A stretch of DNA of 64,000 nt from Streptomyces antibioticus (GTDB lineage Bacteria > Actinomycetota > Actinomycetes > Streptomycetales > Streptomycetaceae), in the NCBI RefSeq assembly GCF_002019855.1, contig NZ_CM007717.1:434001-498000 (forward strand). The letters run 5' to 3'. Positions 32,870 through 42,003 of this stretch are shown here, in pieces. Positions within the stretch are counted from its first letter, which is position 1; each line of letters opens with the position of its first letter. A model generated the notes under the pieces. It saw nothing but the letters and a program-made list of their open reading frames with translations, had not been told where the DNA came from and did not search any database. A program made the translations under genes and the position numbers.

Positions 32870-33755
32870 TCCACACCTCACGGGGGCAGGATGGCCGGGC
32901 GCCACACCCCATGGGGTCGGGACGGCCGGGCGCCCCCACCCGCGAGGTCGGGACCCACCGTCACACCCGGCGAGGTCGGCATGGCCCGACGCCACACCCC
33001 ACGGGCCGGGATAGCCCGGCGCCCCCACCCGCAAGGCCGGGACGACCCGGCACCCACACCCCCGAGGCCGGCATGACCCGCCACCACAACCCGCGAGGTC
33101 GGCATGGCCCGCCGCCGCACTCCGCGGGGGCCGGGACGGCCGGACGCCTCCACCGCAAGGTCGGCACGGCCCGCGCCCACACCCCCGAGGCCGGGACGGC
33201 CCGCCGCCACACCCCAGAGATCGGCAAACCCGCCGCCGCACCCCGCAGGGCCGGGACGGCAGCGCACCCCCACCCCCGAGGGCGGACGACCCACCGTCAC
33301 ACCCCAGAGATCGGAAAAGCCCGCCCCCACGCCCCGCGGGGCCGGGACTGCCGGGCAACCCCACCCGCAAGGTCGGAACGGCCCGACGCCCACACCCCCG
33401 AGGCCGCGACGCCCCGCCACCACACCCCGCAAGGCCGAGACGGCCGCGCACCCCCACCCGGAAGGTCGGAACGGCCCGGCGCCCACACCCCGCGAAGTCG
33501 GGACTGCCCGGCGCCCACACCCCCGAGGCCGCGACGCCCCGCCGCCGCACCCCGCGGGGCCGAGACGGCCGCGCACCCCCACCCCCGGAGGTCGGAACGG
33601 CCCGACGCCCCCGCCCCCCCCAAGGTCGGCCGACCGCACGCCCCCACCCCGCGAGGCCGGCAGGATCCGACGCCCCCAGCCCCCGAGGTCGGCATCACCC
33701 GACGCCCACCCACACCCCCGAGGCCGGGATCCCCCCGGCCACGTCACCCCCACCC
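32870..33755. repeat. Degenerate minisatellite array, unit about 30 bases
   Basis: Nearly the whole 938-base gap between the SDR and DUF1684 genes is built of some 28-29 imperfect units, consensus near CACACCCCGCGAGG followed by TCGGGACGGCCCGGCGCC. Units vary from about 27 to 34 bases and the base pairs within them change freely. Because the period is close to a multiple of three, long Pro/Arg/Gly-rich open frames run through it in several frames on both strands; none has a ribosome site or a recognisable domain, so the array is taken as noncoding. Confidence 0.85.
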
Positions 33756-33760
33756 GTCCG

Positions 33761-34591
33761 TCACGCCGCCCCACCCCGCTCCAGCGGAATGCGTTCGCCC
33801 GCCTTCACCGCCACGGGCAGTCGGTTCTCCGTCGGCGGTAGCGGGCAGGTCGCCAGGTCCGTGTAGGCGCAGGGGAGATTGGCCGCCCGGTTGAAGTCGA
33901 TCGTCACCCGGCCGTCGGCGTCCGGCGGCCCGAGCTGGAGGGAGCGGTTCGCGGCGTACGTCGTCACGCCCGAGGTCGCGTCCGTGAAGAGGACCGACAG
34001 CGCGCCCGGTGTCTTGCCGTTGAACACGGTCAGCCGATACGTCTCGCCGTCCAGCTCGAACTCGACCCGGCCGGGGGAATCGTAGACGTGCTCCAGCCCC
34101 TCCACCGCGGCGCCGACCGTCACCGGCCGCGGCTCCGCGTCCGCCACGAAACGGCCCTCCAGCACCCAGCGCGGATCGGGGGCGTAGGTGGGCGTGCGGG
34201 TGAAGGCGGTCCGCAGGGCGTTGCCGGGGTGGCGGGGCCGGACGATGTCGTGGCCGCCGCGCTTGGCGACCTCGATCAGCGCGTCACCGGCGCCGGCGTA
34301 GACGCTGGCGCGCTCCGCGATCACGCCGAACACATGGCGGCCGCGCACCACGGTGCCGTCCACGGTCAGTTCCTCGTCCGGCGCGAGGTCGACGACGATG
34401 CCCTCGTCGGTGGTGGACCAGGCGCCGGGCGCGTCGTCGAAGCGGGCCGGCTCGGGACTCAGCCAGCGCAGGCTGGTGATGGCGAGGAAGCCGTGCGGGC
34501 CGGACAGCACCTCCTCCTTCTGCCGGTGCCACTCCTCCCACGCCTGGACGAAACCGGTGCGGTCGATGTCCTGGCCGGTCTGGACGGTCAT
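33761..34591 (-). CDS. DUF1684-domain protein
   Basis: 276 residues. The family signature is plain: FVQAWEEWHRQKEEVLSGPH and SPHGFLAITSLRWL at the start, an AVEGLEHVYDSPGRVEFELD middle block, VLFTDATSGVTTYAANRSLQL, and the C-terminal DFNRAANLPCAYTDLATCPLPP which is the most conserved part. The function of the family is unknown; it is a cytoplasmic, probably beta-rich protein. The ATG at 34591 follows GGGAG at 5 bases. Its 3' end abuts the minisatellite array. Confidence 0.92.
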   Translation of the reverse strand: MTVQTGQDIDRTGFVQAWEEWHRQKEEVLSGPHGFLAITSLRWLSPEPARFDDAPGAWSTTDEGIVVDLAPDEELTVDGTVVRGRHVFGVIAERASVYAGAGDALIEVAKRGGHDIVRPRHPGNALRTAFTRTPTYAPDPRWVLEGRFVADAEPRPVTVGAAVEGLEHVYDSPGRVEFELDGETYRLTVFNGKTPGALSVLFTDATSGVTTYAANRSLQLGPPDADGRVTIDFNRAANLPCAYTDLATCPLPPTENRLPVAVKAGERIPLERGGAA

Positions 34592-34776
34592 GTGCACTCC
34601 CTGAGGCGTTCGGGCCGTTCGTCAGCGGATGTCGATGTCGGCTGCAACCGCCCCGCGCGCGGGTGTCATCCCGTCCGGGCCCGTGCCCCGCCGGATTTCA
34701 TGAGCCCGCAACACGAGCCCGGGCCGCGCGGCGTAGGTTGAGGCGACCGGTCCGAGGTGGTGAGGGTGGAGGCCTC

Positions 34777-34893
34777 ATGCGTGTTCCTGGCGCGGCACCG
34801 CGCGGTGCCGGCACGGGTGCGCGGCTGATCATCCGGCGCCACGTCGACTACTGCCGCACCGCCTCGGCAGTCTGTCCTTCCGCACGCCCCTGA
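34777..34893 (+). CDS. Cysteine-containing leader peptide (transcription attenuator)
   Basis: 38 codons after a GGAGG site. The peptide ends IIRRHVDYCRTASAVC plus six residues. The RRHVDxCRTxSAxC pattern is that of the short leader peptides found in Streptomyces before sulfur-metabolism genes, which couple ribosome stalling at Cys codons to expression downstream. Both Cys codons sit in or beside a perfect hairpin, and a second hairpin lies between the peptide stop and the LLM gene 53 bases further. It should raise expression of the two monooxygenases when cysteine is scarce. Confidence 0.8.
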   Translation: MRVPGAAPRGAGTGARLIIRRHVDYCRTASAVCPSARP

Positions 34894-34915
34894 CCTCGCC
34901 GGCCACCGGGCCGGC
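34850..34915 (+). promoter_or_regulatory. Attenuator hairpins of the leader region
   Basis: ACTGCCG / CGGCAGT (34850-34856 and 34865-34871, 8-base loop) contains the first Cys codon of the leader peptide; GCCGGCC / GGCCGGC (34898-34904 and 34909-34915) lies after the peptide stop and before the ribosome site of the next gene. Ribosome position on the leader could decide which forms. Confidence 0.55.
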
Positions 34916-34946
34916 CGTCTCGACGTGTCCTCGGAAGGAACCCCCG

Positions 34947-36065
34947 ATGTCCGGCCCCGCCCTGCGGCTCGCCCTCGAAATCGACGGCGACGGCGCCCAT
35001 CCCGCGGCCTGGCGCCGCGCCGCCCACTCCCCCGACCACCTGCTCACCGCGCGCCGGACGGCCGGTGTCGCCGCCGCCGCGGAGAACGCGGGCTTCACCC
35101 TCGTCACCCTGGAGGACGGGGCGCTGCCGCCGGGCGGCGCGTCCGATGTCGTGGGGCGGATCGGCGCGGTGGAGCGGGCCGCGTTCCTCGCCGCGACGAC
35201 GAGCGTGGTCGGCATCGCGCCCGTGGTGCCGGTGACCTACGCCGAACCGTTCCACGTCTCCAGCCAGTTGGCGTCCCTGGACCACATCTCGTCCGGGCGC
35301 GCCGGGTGGGTCGTGGGGGACGAGACGGCTCCGGAGGCGGCGCGCGCCTGGGGCCGCCCGCCGGTCGAGGGTGCCCAGGCGCGGGCTCGCGAGGCCGCCG
35401 ACGGGGTCGACGTCGGCCGTGCGCTGTGGGACTCCTGGGAGGACGACGCGGTCATCCGCTCGGTGGCCACCAGCCGTTACCTCGACCGTGAGCGTCTCCA
35501 CTACGTCGACTTCACCGGCGGTTCCTACTCGGTGAAGGGTCCGGCGATCGTGCCGCGGCCGCCGCAGGGGCAGTTGGTGGTGATCGGGCGGCCGGGTGCC
35601 GTGCCCGCCGACCGGCTCGACGTGGCCCTCGTCGGCGGCCCGGACCTCGCGTCGGTGACCGCGGCCGCGGCCGCCGTCCGCGCACAGGTGCCCCGGGTGT
35701 TCGCCGAGGTCGAGGTCGCCCTCGACACCGCGGACGCCCCGGCCGAGGACCGGGTGGCCGACCTGGCGCGGCACGCGCCGTGGGCCGACGCCGGACGCCT
35801 GCGCTACACCGGCTCGGCGACCGGACTCAGCGCCCTGCTGGGCGAGTTGGCGGGCGTGGTGGACGGCGTACGACTGCATCCGCTGGTCCTCGACGAGGAA
35901 CTGCCCGTGCTGTCACGGCTGGTGATCCCGGCGCTCGTCGAACGGCGGCTCGCGGTGCGCCCGTTGGCCGCCGCCACCCTGCGCACGCACCTGGGTCTGG
36001 AGCGCCCCGCCAACCGTTACGCCACCGCCGTCCCGTCGGCCCGACAGCTCGGGGAGATCCGATGA
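34947..36065 (+). CDS. LLM-class flavin-dependent monooxygenase, first of a pair
   Basis: 372 residues of the luciferase-like family, at the short, divergent end. The pattern AAENAGFTLVTLEDG, IAPVVPVTYAEPFHVSSQLA, LDHISSGRAGWVVG and YVDFTGGSYSVKGPAIVPRP fits the SsuD/NtaA-related group. It follows a Cys leader peptide and overlaps the next LLM gene by 4 bases (ATGA), so the two enzymes are made together. They probably oxidise an organosulfur compound to release sulfite, as an emergency sulfur source; no reductase is nearby. Confidence 0.85.
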   Translation: MSGPALRLALEIDGDGAHPAAWRRAAHSPDHLLTARRTAGVAAAAENAGFTLVTLEDGALPPGGASDVVGRIGAVERAAFLAATTSVVGIAPVVPVTYAEPFHVSSQLASLDHISSGRAGWVVGDETAPEAARAWGRPPVEGAQARAREAADGVDVGRALWDSWEDDAVIRSVATSRYLDRERLHYVDFTGGSYSVKGPAIVPRPPQGQLVVIGRPGAVPADRLDVALVGGPDLASVTAAAAAVRAQVPRVFAEVEVALDTADAPAEDRVADLARHAPWADAGRLRYTGSATGLSALLGELAGVVDGVRLHPLVLDEELPVLSRLVIPALVERRLAVRPLAAATLRTHLGLERPANRYATAVPSARQLGEIR

Positions 36066-37441
36066 CCCGCACCGACCCCCTCGACGTGCCCCGGCCGGAC
36101 GCGCGGGTGCACTTCGGCGTGTTCTTCCAGGGCGTCAATCACTGGACCGTCTGGTCCGACCCGGCCAGCGGCTCCCAGATCGACCCCGCGAACTTCCGCA
36201 AGGTCGCGCAGACCGCCGAACGGGGCCTGTTCGACGCGTTCTTCCTCGGCGAGGGTCTGCGGCTGCGCGAGGTCGACGGCCGGATCCATGAACTCGACGT
36301 CGCGGGACGGCCGGACGCCGTCACCCAGCTCGCCGCGCTGGCCGCCGTCACCGACCGGATCGGCCTGGTCAGCACCTCCAACACCACCTTCAACGAGCCC
36401 GCCGACCTCGCCCGCCGTCTCTCCGGCCTCGATCTGCTGTCGGCGGGCCGCGCCGGCTGGAACGTGGTGACCACCGACAACGCCTGGACCGGCGCGAACT
36501 TCCGGCGCGGCGGCTATCTGGACCACGCCGACCGCTACCGGCGCGCCGAGGAGTTCCTCACCGTGGCGCGCGCCCTGTGGGACGGCTGGGCGGACGGCGC
36601 GGTGTCCGGTGCGGCGGACGCCCCGAACTGGGCCGCGCCGGACGCCGTGCGCCGGGTCCGCCATCAGGGGCCGCAGTTCGACGTGGATCTCGCGCCCACC
36701 CTGCCGCGCAGCCCGCAGGGCCATCCGGTGATCTTCCAGGCCGGGGACTCCGGCGAGGGCCGCGACTTCGCCGCCCGCAACGCGGACGTGATCTTCTCCG
36801 CGCACGGCAACGACTTCGACGACGCGCTGGCGTTCGCCGAGGACGTGCGGCGGCGGCTGCGGGCGGCCGGGCGGCCCGAGGACGATCTGCGGATCCTGCC
36901 CGGCACGGAGATCATCATCGGCGCCACCGAGGAGGAGGCGCTGGAGAAGAAGCACTGGATCCGGCTCCAGCAGGTCACCCCGGCGACCGCGCTGGGGGTG
37001 GCGGGACTGCTGTGGGGGCTCGACCTGTCCGACCGGGACGCCGACGGCCCGCTGCCGAAGGAGGACCCGGTCGTCACCGAGAACGACGGCTCCTTCGGCG
37101 CCCGGCGGGTCGCCGATCCCCGCGCGGTCGTCGCCGAGTGGCGGGAGAAGGCCGAGGCGAACGGCTGGTCGCTGCGGGAGACGGTCATCCGTCTCGGCCC
37201 GCAGCGCGGCCATGTCGGCACCCCGGCCGGGCTCGCCGACCGGTTCGCGCACTGGGTGCGGCACGGCGCCGTCGACGGCTTCAACGTCACGCCGTACCTG
37301 ATCCCCGACGGCCTCGACGACATCGTGAACCTGCTCGTCCCCGCACTCCAGGAACGCGGCGTCTATCCGGCCGGGTACGCGGGGACGACACTGCGCGAGC
37401 ACCTCGGCCTGCGCGAGCCGCTCACCCGTCGGGCCGGCTGA
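36062..37441 (+). CDS. LLM monooxygenase of the NtaA/SnaA/DszA type
   Basis: 459 residues, the normal length of this group. Signatures include VHFGVFFQGVNHWTVWSDP at the N-terminus, ARAGWNVVTTDNAWTGANF, RSPQGHPVIFQAGDSGEGR, ADVIFSAHGNDF and DGFNVTPYLIPDGLDDIV. Members use FMNH2 from a partner reductase for oxygenation of nitrilotriacetate, dibenzothiophene sulfones or other substrates; the leader peptide upstream points to a sulfur substrate here. The last 20 bases overlap the convergent phosphatase gene. Confidence 0.93.
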   Translation: MTRTDPLDVPRPDARVHFGVFFQGVNHWTVWSDPASGSQIDPANFRKVAQTAERGLFDAFFLGEGLRLREVDGRIHELDVAGRPDAVTQLAALAAVTDRIGLVSTSNTTFNEPADLARRLSGLDLLSAGRAGWNVVTTDNAWTGANFRRGGYLDHADRYRRAEEFLTVARALWDGWADGAVSGAADAPNWAAPDAVRRVRHQGPQFDVDLAPTLPRSPQGHPVIFQAGDSGEGRDFAARNADVIFSAHGNDFDDALAFAEDVRRRLRAAGRPEDDLRILPGTEIIIGATEEEALEKKHWIRLQQVTPATALGVAGLLWGLDLSDRDADGPLPKEDPVVTENDGSFGARRVADPRAVVAEWREKAEANGWSLRETVIRLGPQRGHVGTPAGLADRFAHWVRHGAVDGFNVTPYLIPDGLDDIVNLLVPALQERGVYPAGYAGTTLREHLGLREPLTRRAG

Positions 37442-39575
37442 CCGTACCCGGGCCGGCTCGCGCCTGGGCGAGGGGCGTCGGCTGGAGCAGGAGCAGGGCG
37501 ATGTCGTCGGTGTGGCGGTCGCGGCGGCGGCGGGCGTGGGCGAGCAGGCGGTCCAGGAGCTGGTGCAGCGGGAGGTCGCCGGCCGCGCCGAGACGGCGGG
37601 CGAGGCCGGCGGTGGTCCGGGCCATGTCGGTGCCCGGGGACTCCACCAGGCCGTCGGTGTAGAGGGCGAGGACCGCGCCCGGCTCCAGGGTCAGGGTGGT
37701 GAGCGGGTAGGCGGGGGCCACGACCTCGATGCCGAGCGGCGGCCCCGGCCGGACGTCGACGACACGCGCCCGGTCGTGGGGGCGCCGCAGGAGCGGGGGC
37801 GGGTGTCCGGCGCTGGCGAGGGTCAACCGGTGCTCGGCCAGGTCGAGATGGGCGTAGAGACAGGAGGCGAACCGGCCGGCGTTCAGGTCGGCGAGGTCGC
37901 GGTCGGTGCGGACGAGCACCTGGTCGGGGCTGGCCCCGGCCGTGGCGTGGGAGTGCACGGCCATCCGGACCTGGCCCATGAGGGCGGCCGCCGTCATGTC
38001 GTGGCCCTGGACGTCTCCGATGACGGCCGCGGCGGTGGTGTCGGTCAGCCGGATGAGGTCGTAGAAGTCGCCGCCGATGTTCATGCCGTGGCCCGCGGGA
38101 AGGTAGCGTGCGGCGACTTCGAGGCCGGTCACGGACGGCAGGGCCTGTGGCAGGAGCGTCTGCTGGAGGGCGTGGGCGAGCCCGTGCTTGGCGTCGTAGA
38201 GCCGGGCGCGGTCCAGGGCCTGGGCGACGAGTCCGGCGAGCGGGGTGAGGATCGAGCGCTCGGCGGCGGTGAAGAGGCGCGGGTGGTTGTAGGCGAGGAG
38301 GAGGCCGCCGAGGGGGCGTCCCGAGCTGAGCAGCGGCAGGAAGGCCCACGCCTCCTTGTCGCTGATCTGGGGCGCCCGGGGGTATTCGCGGGTCAGCTCG
38401 GCGCGGCTGGCGAAGAACGACGAGGTGCCGGTGGCCAGGACGCGGCCCGCGGGGGTCAGCTCGGTGTCCACGGGCAGTCCGTCGATCAGCTCGACCACGG
38501 CGGGGTCGTAGCCGCGGTGGCCGATGATGTGCATCCGGGCCCCGTCGGCGGTGTACATGATCATGCCGTGGGCGCCGAAGGCGGGCAGGATCTGTTCGGC
38601 GACCAGGTCCACGACGTCCTGGACGCCGATGGTCTCGGTGAGCGCGGCCGCCATCGTCATCAGCAGATGGATCCGGCTCTCCGGCATGCCCACGGTGCTC
38701 GCGGGCGGCGGGGTCCCGGCGGGTCTGGAGGACCGGTCGGGGGTGATGAGGATGCTGGTGCCGCTGTCGTCGGTGTGGAAGCGCAGGTCGAGCCACTGGT
38801 CCGGCGGGCGCAGGACGGTCAGGGCGACGGGCTCGCGGCTGGTCAGGGCCGTGCGGTACGCGTCCATGTAGGCGATGGTGTCGAGCCAGGGCAGCGAATC
38901 CCCGGGCCGGCTGCCCAGCAGGTGGGCCGGGGGCCGGCCGAGCAGGGCGCCGGCTGCGGTGTTCACGTAGGCGACGCGGCCGCCGACGTCGAGGGCGAGG
39001 GTGCCGAGCGGAAGGCGTTCCACCAGGCCGGCCGCCGCGTGCGGGGACTGCGGTCCCGGCTGGGTGTGATGGAGGTGGACGAAGCGGGGCCGGTCGGGGA
39101 TGACGGGCGGGCCGGGGGCGGTGTTCAGGACCCGGGCGAGGCGTCGGACGCTGTAGGCGATGTGCCCGCGTTCGCGGCGGCTGAGCCGGGGAGAACGGCC
39201 GGGGGCCCACATCAGCAGCAGCGCGCCCCGGCAGTGCCGGACGTCCCTGAACGGGACGACGGCGAAGGCGAGTTGATAGGGAATGTTGGCGGCGGCGCGC
39301 GGATAGCAGCGGGCCAGCTCCTCCAGCGAGCTGACCCAGACGAGCCGCTCACCGCGGATCGCGTCCTGGGCGGGACCGTGCGCGGCGTACGTGGTCCGCC
39401 ACCAGGGCGCGAAGGCGTCGACCGGCGCCCCGCAGAGCGACACCAGCCCGAGCACACCCTCGGCCTGGTCCAGCAGATAGACACCGCCGGACTGGGCTCC
39501 GGTACGACGCACGGCGGCGGCCAGGGCGTCACCGAGCGCATCGACCACATCTGTCTGCTCAGTGGACCCGGTCAT
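37422..39575 (-). CDS. SpoIIE-type PP2C phosphatase with GAF and PAS domains
   Basis: 717 residues. An N-terminal GAF domain (about 1-150), a PAS domain (about 185-285, LPLGTLALDVGGRVAYVNTA), a second GAF domain (about 300-460, GVQDVVDLVAEQILPAFGAH) and a C-terminal PP2C domain (about 480-700; VAARYLPAGHGMNIGGDFYD, VIGDVQGHDMTAAALMGQVR, LALYTDGLVES and RRDRHTDDIALLLL) are seen in order. Such proteins dephosphorylate anti-sigma antagonists. No HATPase kinase domain is at its end. The ATG follows AGGGG. Confidence 0.93.
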   Translation of the reverse strand: MTGSTEQTDVVDALGDALAAAVRRTGAQSGGVYLLDQAEGVLGLVSLCGAPVDAFAPWWRTTYAAHGPAQDAIRGERLVWVSSLEELARCYPRAAANIPYQLAFAVVPFRDVRHCRGALLLMWAPGRSPRLSRRERGHIAYSVRRLARVLNTAPGPPVIPDRPRFVHLHHTQPGPQSPHAAAGLVERLPLGTLALDVGGRVAYVNTAAGALLGRPPAHLLGSRPGDSLPWLDTIAYMDAYRTALTSREPVALTVLRPPDQWLDLRFHTDDSGTSILITPDRSSRPAGTPPPASTVGMPESRIHLLMTMAAALTETIGVQDVVDLVAEQILPAFGAHGMIMYTADGARMHIIGHRGYDPAVVELIDGLPVDTELTPAGRVLATGTSSFFASRAELTREYPRAPQISDKEAWAFLPLLSSGRPLGGLLLAYNHPRLFTAAERSILTPLAGLVAQALDRARLYDAKHGLAHALQQTLLPQALPSVTGLEVAARYLPAGHGMNIGGDFYDLIRLTDTTAAAVIGDVQGHDMTAAALMGQVRMAVHSHATAGASPDQVLVRTDRDLADLNAGRFASCLYAHLDLAEHRLTLASAGHPPPLLRRPHDRARVVDVRPGPPLGIEVVAPAYPLTTLTLEPGAVLALYTDGLVESPGTDMARTTAGLARRLGAAGDLPLHQLLDRLLAHARRRRDRHTDDIALLLLQPTPLAQARAGPGTVSRPDG

Positions 39576-39639
39576 CCGGCGCGACCCCTGACGCCCATAC
39601 CGGCACGGTAAGCCAGCCCGGGGGCCACGGCATGTGGAT

Positions 39640-40470
39640 CAGGTGCGTGGCCCCGGCGGATACGGCCACCTGCGGCGGGCGGGGCCCGTCCACCGGGCGG
39701 GGGTACGTGGCCGACGGGACGGCGTGCGGTGGGGCGTACGTGGCCGACGGGACGGCGTGCGGTGCACAGGCCAGGCACCCGGCAGGCGCGTGCGGCCTGG
39801 GGCGGGCAGGGCGGGCACGGGTGCGGCAGGCACGCCCCAGGCGGGGCCGACCCACGCGCCAAGCGGGATGACCCGCGCGCCAGACCCACAGCGCGTCGGC
39901 AGACACCCGGCGGGCGCATGCGGCCCGCGGCGGGCACGGCGGGCACAGGTGCGGCCAGCCCGCGGCAGGCGGAGTCGGCCCACGCGCCGAGCGGGGTGAC
40001 CCGCGCGCCAGGCCCGCAGCCCGTCGGCAGGCACCCGGCGGGCACGTGCGGCCCGCGGCGGGCAGGGCGGCACAGGTGCGCCAGGGCAGGCACCGGTGCA
40101 GCAGGGCTGCCACAGGTGCGGCAGGCACGCCCCAGGCGGGGCCGGCCCACGCGCCAAGCGGGGTGACCCGCGCGCCAGGCCCGCAGCCCGTCGGCAGGCA
40201 CCCGGCGGGCACGTGCGGCCCGCGGCGGGCAGGGCGGCACAGGTGCGCCAGGGCAGGCACCGGTGCAGCAGGGCTGCCACAGGTGCGGCAGGCACGCCCC
40301 AGGCGGGGCCGGCCCACGCGCCAAGCGGGGTGACCCGCGCGCCAGGCCCACAGCGCGTCAGCAGGCACCCGGCAGGCGCGTGCGGCCCGCGGCGGGCACG
40401 GCGGGCACAGGTGCGGCCAGCCCGCGGCAGGCGGGACGGCCACGCGCGCACGCGCGGCAGGCCCGCGTCA
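39640..40470. repeat. Higher-order tandem repeat array
   Basis: A GC-rich noncoding block of nested repeats. A 167-base unit is present in about two perfect copies (bases 39990-40181 match 40157-40348 exactly), flanked on both sides by shorter, diverged versions (about 39855-39980 and 40316-40440) that lack the segment GCAGGGCTGCCACAGGTGC. At the left end a 33-base unit containing ACGTGGCCGACGGGACGG is duplicated (39703-39735 and the following copy). The 167-base period is not a multiple of three, so a protein repeat is excluded for the perfect part. Confidence 0.85.
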
Positions 40471-40529
40471 CGCGGCGCGGGCGGGCGGCGAGCCGGGCCC
40501 GGGCCCGGACGGAAGAGGCGGGTTTCGGT

Positions 40530-41789
40530 TCAGGCCGGGGTCACCGTCGTCCCCACGAGTGCCGAGAGCTGGGGTGAGTACGTGGCGTGCAGGACGAGGG
40601 CCGCGCTGCCGACCACCGCCGCGTCCGTGCCGAGGGGGGACGCCTCGACCTCGACGACCCTGATGTGGCGGGCCAGGGGGCGGCTCGCCAGGGCCGCGGC
40701 GACGGTGTCGACGTAGCGCGACTCGACGTGCTGGATGCCGTGGCCGCCGAGGACGATGAGGTCCACGTCGATGAAGTTCGCGATGTCGACCGCGACGGAG
40801 GCGACATGGTGGGCGGTCTCGTCGATGACGGCCGCCGCGACCGGGTCGCCGGCGGCCGCGGCGACGCGGACGGCGGCGTGGTCGACGGCGCCGGGGTCCT
40901 CGGCGAACGTCCGCGCCAGCGCGCTGTCCGGGTGCGGCCCGGCGGCGAGTCTGCGGTGCACCTCGGCGACGATCGCGGTGGGGTTGACGAGCCCCTCCAG
41001 ACACCCCCGGTTGCCGCAGTAGCACAACGGCCCGTCGGGCAGCACCGAGGAGTGTCCGAACTCGCCCGCGTTGAGCGAACCGCCGCGGTACACCTGGTGG
41101 TTGAGGATGAGTCCGCCGCCGATGCCGGTGCCGAGGAAGAAGTAGGCGAAGTTCGCGACCCCGCGCCCCGCGCCGGACCAGCGCTCCCCCACCGCGGCGG
41201 CGGTGGCGTCGTTGTCGAGGGTGACCGGGAGCCCGGTGGCCTCGCTCAGCATGTGCTGCACGGGCACCCGGGTCCAGCCGGAGAGCTGGGGGGCGCCGAC
41301 GATCACGCCCTGCGCGACGTCGATCGGACCGGGGGTCGCGAGGCCGAGGCCGAGGACCCGGTCGCGGGCGACGCCCGTCTCGGCGAGCACGTCGGCGACG
41401 AGTTCCGCCATGTCCTTCACGACCTGCGCCGGGTCGATGCCGGGGTGCGTGGGGCGCTTCTTGACGACGAGGGGCCGGCCGAGCAGGTCGACCACGGTGC
41501 AGCTCAGCTCGACCGGGTCGAAGTGCAGCCCGACGGCGCTGCCCGCGTCGGCGTTGACCCGCAGGGTGGTGCGGGGCTTGCCGCCGGTCGCCCCCCGGCT
41601 CGCGCCGTCCTCGCGCACGATCCCCTCGTCGAGCAGCCGCCGCACGATGCCCGAGACCGTCTGCGGGGTGAGACCGGTGTGCTGGGCGATCTCGACGCGG
41701 CTGATGCCGTCGGCGAGCTGGATCTGGTCCAGGACCACGGCCCGGTTGTATCGCCCGACCTTGGGAAGGTTCGTTCCTGCCTGCCGCAC
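40530..41789 (-). CDS. ROK-family transcriptional regulator
   Basis: 419 residues, GTG start after AGAGAGGAC. The N-terminal winged helix (AVVLDQIQLADGISRVEIAQ and TPQTVSGIVRRLLDEGI) is followed by the ROK kinase-like sugar-sensing domain with GLGLATPGPIDVAQGV, LDNDATAAAVGERW, FLGTGIGGGLILN, and the zinc site CYCGNRGCLE. It is divergent from the monosaccharide ABC operon, which it very probably represses (XylR/NagC-like logic). An ATG at 41822 would add 11 residues and has worse spacing. Confidence 0.92.
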   Translation of the reverse strand: MRQAGTNLPKVGRYNRAVVLDQIQLADGISRVEIAQHTGLTPQTVSGIVRRLLDEGIVREDGASRGATGGKPRTTLRVNADAGSAVGLHFDPVELSCTVVDLLGRPLVVKKRPTHPGIDPAQVVKDMAELVADVLAETGVARDRVLGLGLATPGPIDVAQGVIVGAPQLSGWTRVPVQHMLSEATGLPVTLDNDATAAAVGERWSGAGRGVANFAYFFLGTGIGGGLILNHQVYRGGSLNAGEFGHSSVLPDGPLCYCGNRGCLEGLVNPTAIVAEVHRRLAAGPHPDSALARTFAEDPGAVDHAAVRVAAAAGDPVAAAVIDETAHHVASVAVDIANFIDVDLIVLGGHGIQHVESRYVDTVAAALASRPLARHIRVVEVEASPLGTDAAVVGSAALVLHATYSPQLSALVGTTVTPA

Positions 41790-41837
41790 GCACGGTCCTC
41801 TCTCGTAACCCCCCGACAACATATCTCCCGCACCCCA

Positions 41838-41867
41838 TTGACTTAGTAAAACAAATGGATTTAGTGT
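41838..41867 (+). promoter_or_regulatory. AT-rich promoter/operator of the sugar importer operon
   Basis: TTGACT (41838-41843) with a 17-18-base spacer and TTAGTG/TAGTGT (41861-41867) fits a vegetative-sigma promoter reading toward the ABC genes. The spacer contains TTAGTAAAACAAAT; the repeated TTAGT motif may be the ROK regulator box. It is the most AT-rich spot of the neighbourhood. Confidence 0.5.
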
Positions 41868-42003
41868 CCGGGCGCAGACGAAACATCCCGGACACGAAGG
41901 CACCGGGCAGTGCCATCGGAGGCAAGTAGATGTCCATGCAATGCCGCAGGCCCGAAGGCCCGGGGACCGCTTCGCGGGCTCCCGGCGGTGGGGAGCACCG
42001 CTC

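Noticed and set aside
32870..33755. CRISPR array reading of the 30-base repeat
   Set aside because: Units are contiguous with no spacers, degenerate, and no cas genes are near.
39640..40470. A repetitive secreted or collagen-like protein in the second array
   Set aside because: The perfect 167-base unit is not a multiple of three, so any frame changes between copies; no ribosome site or signal peptide is present.
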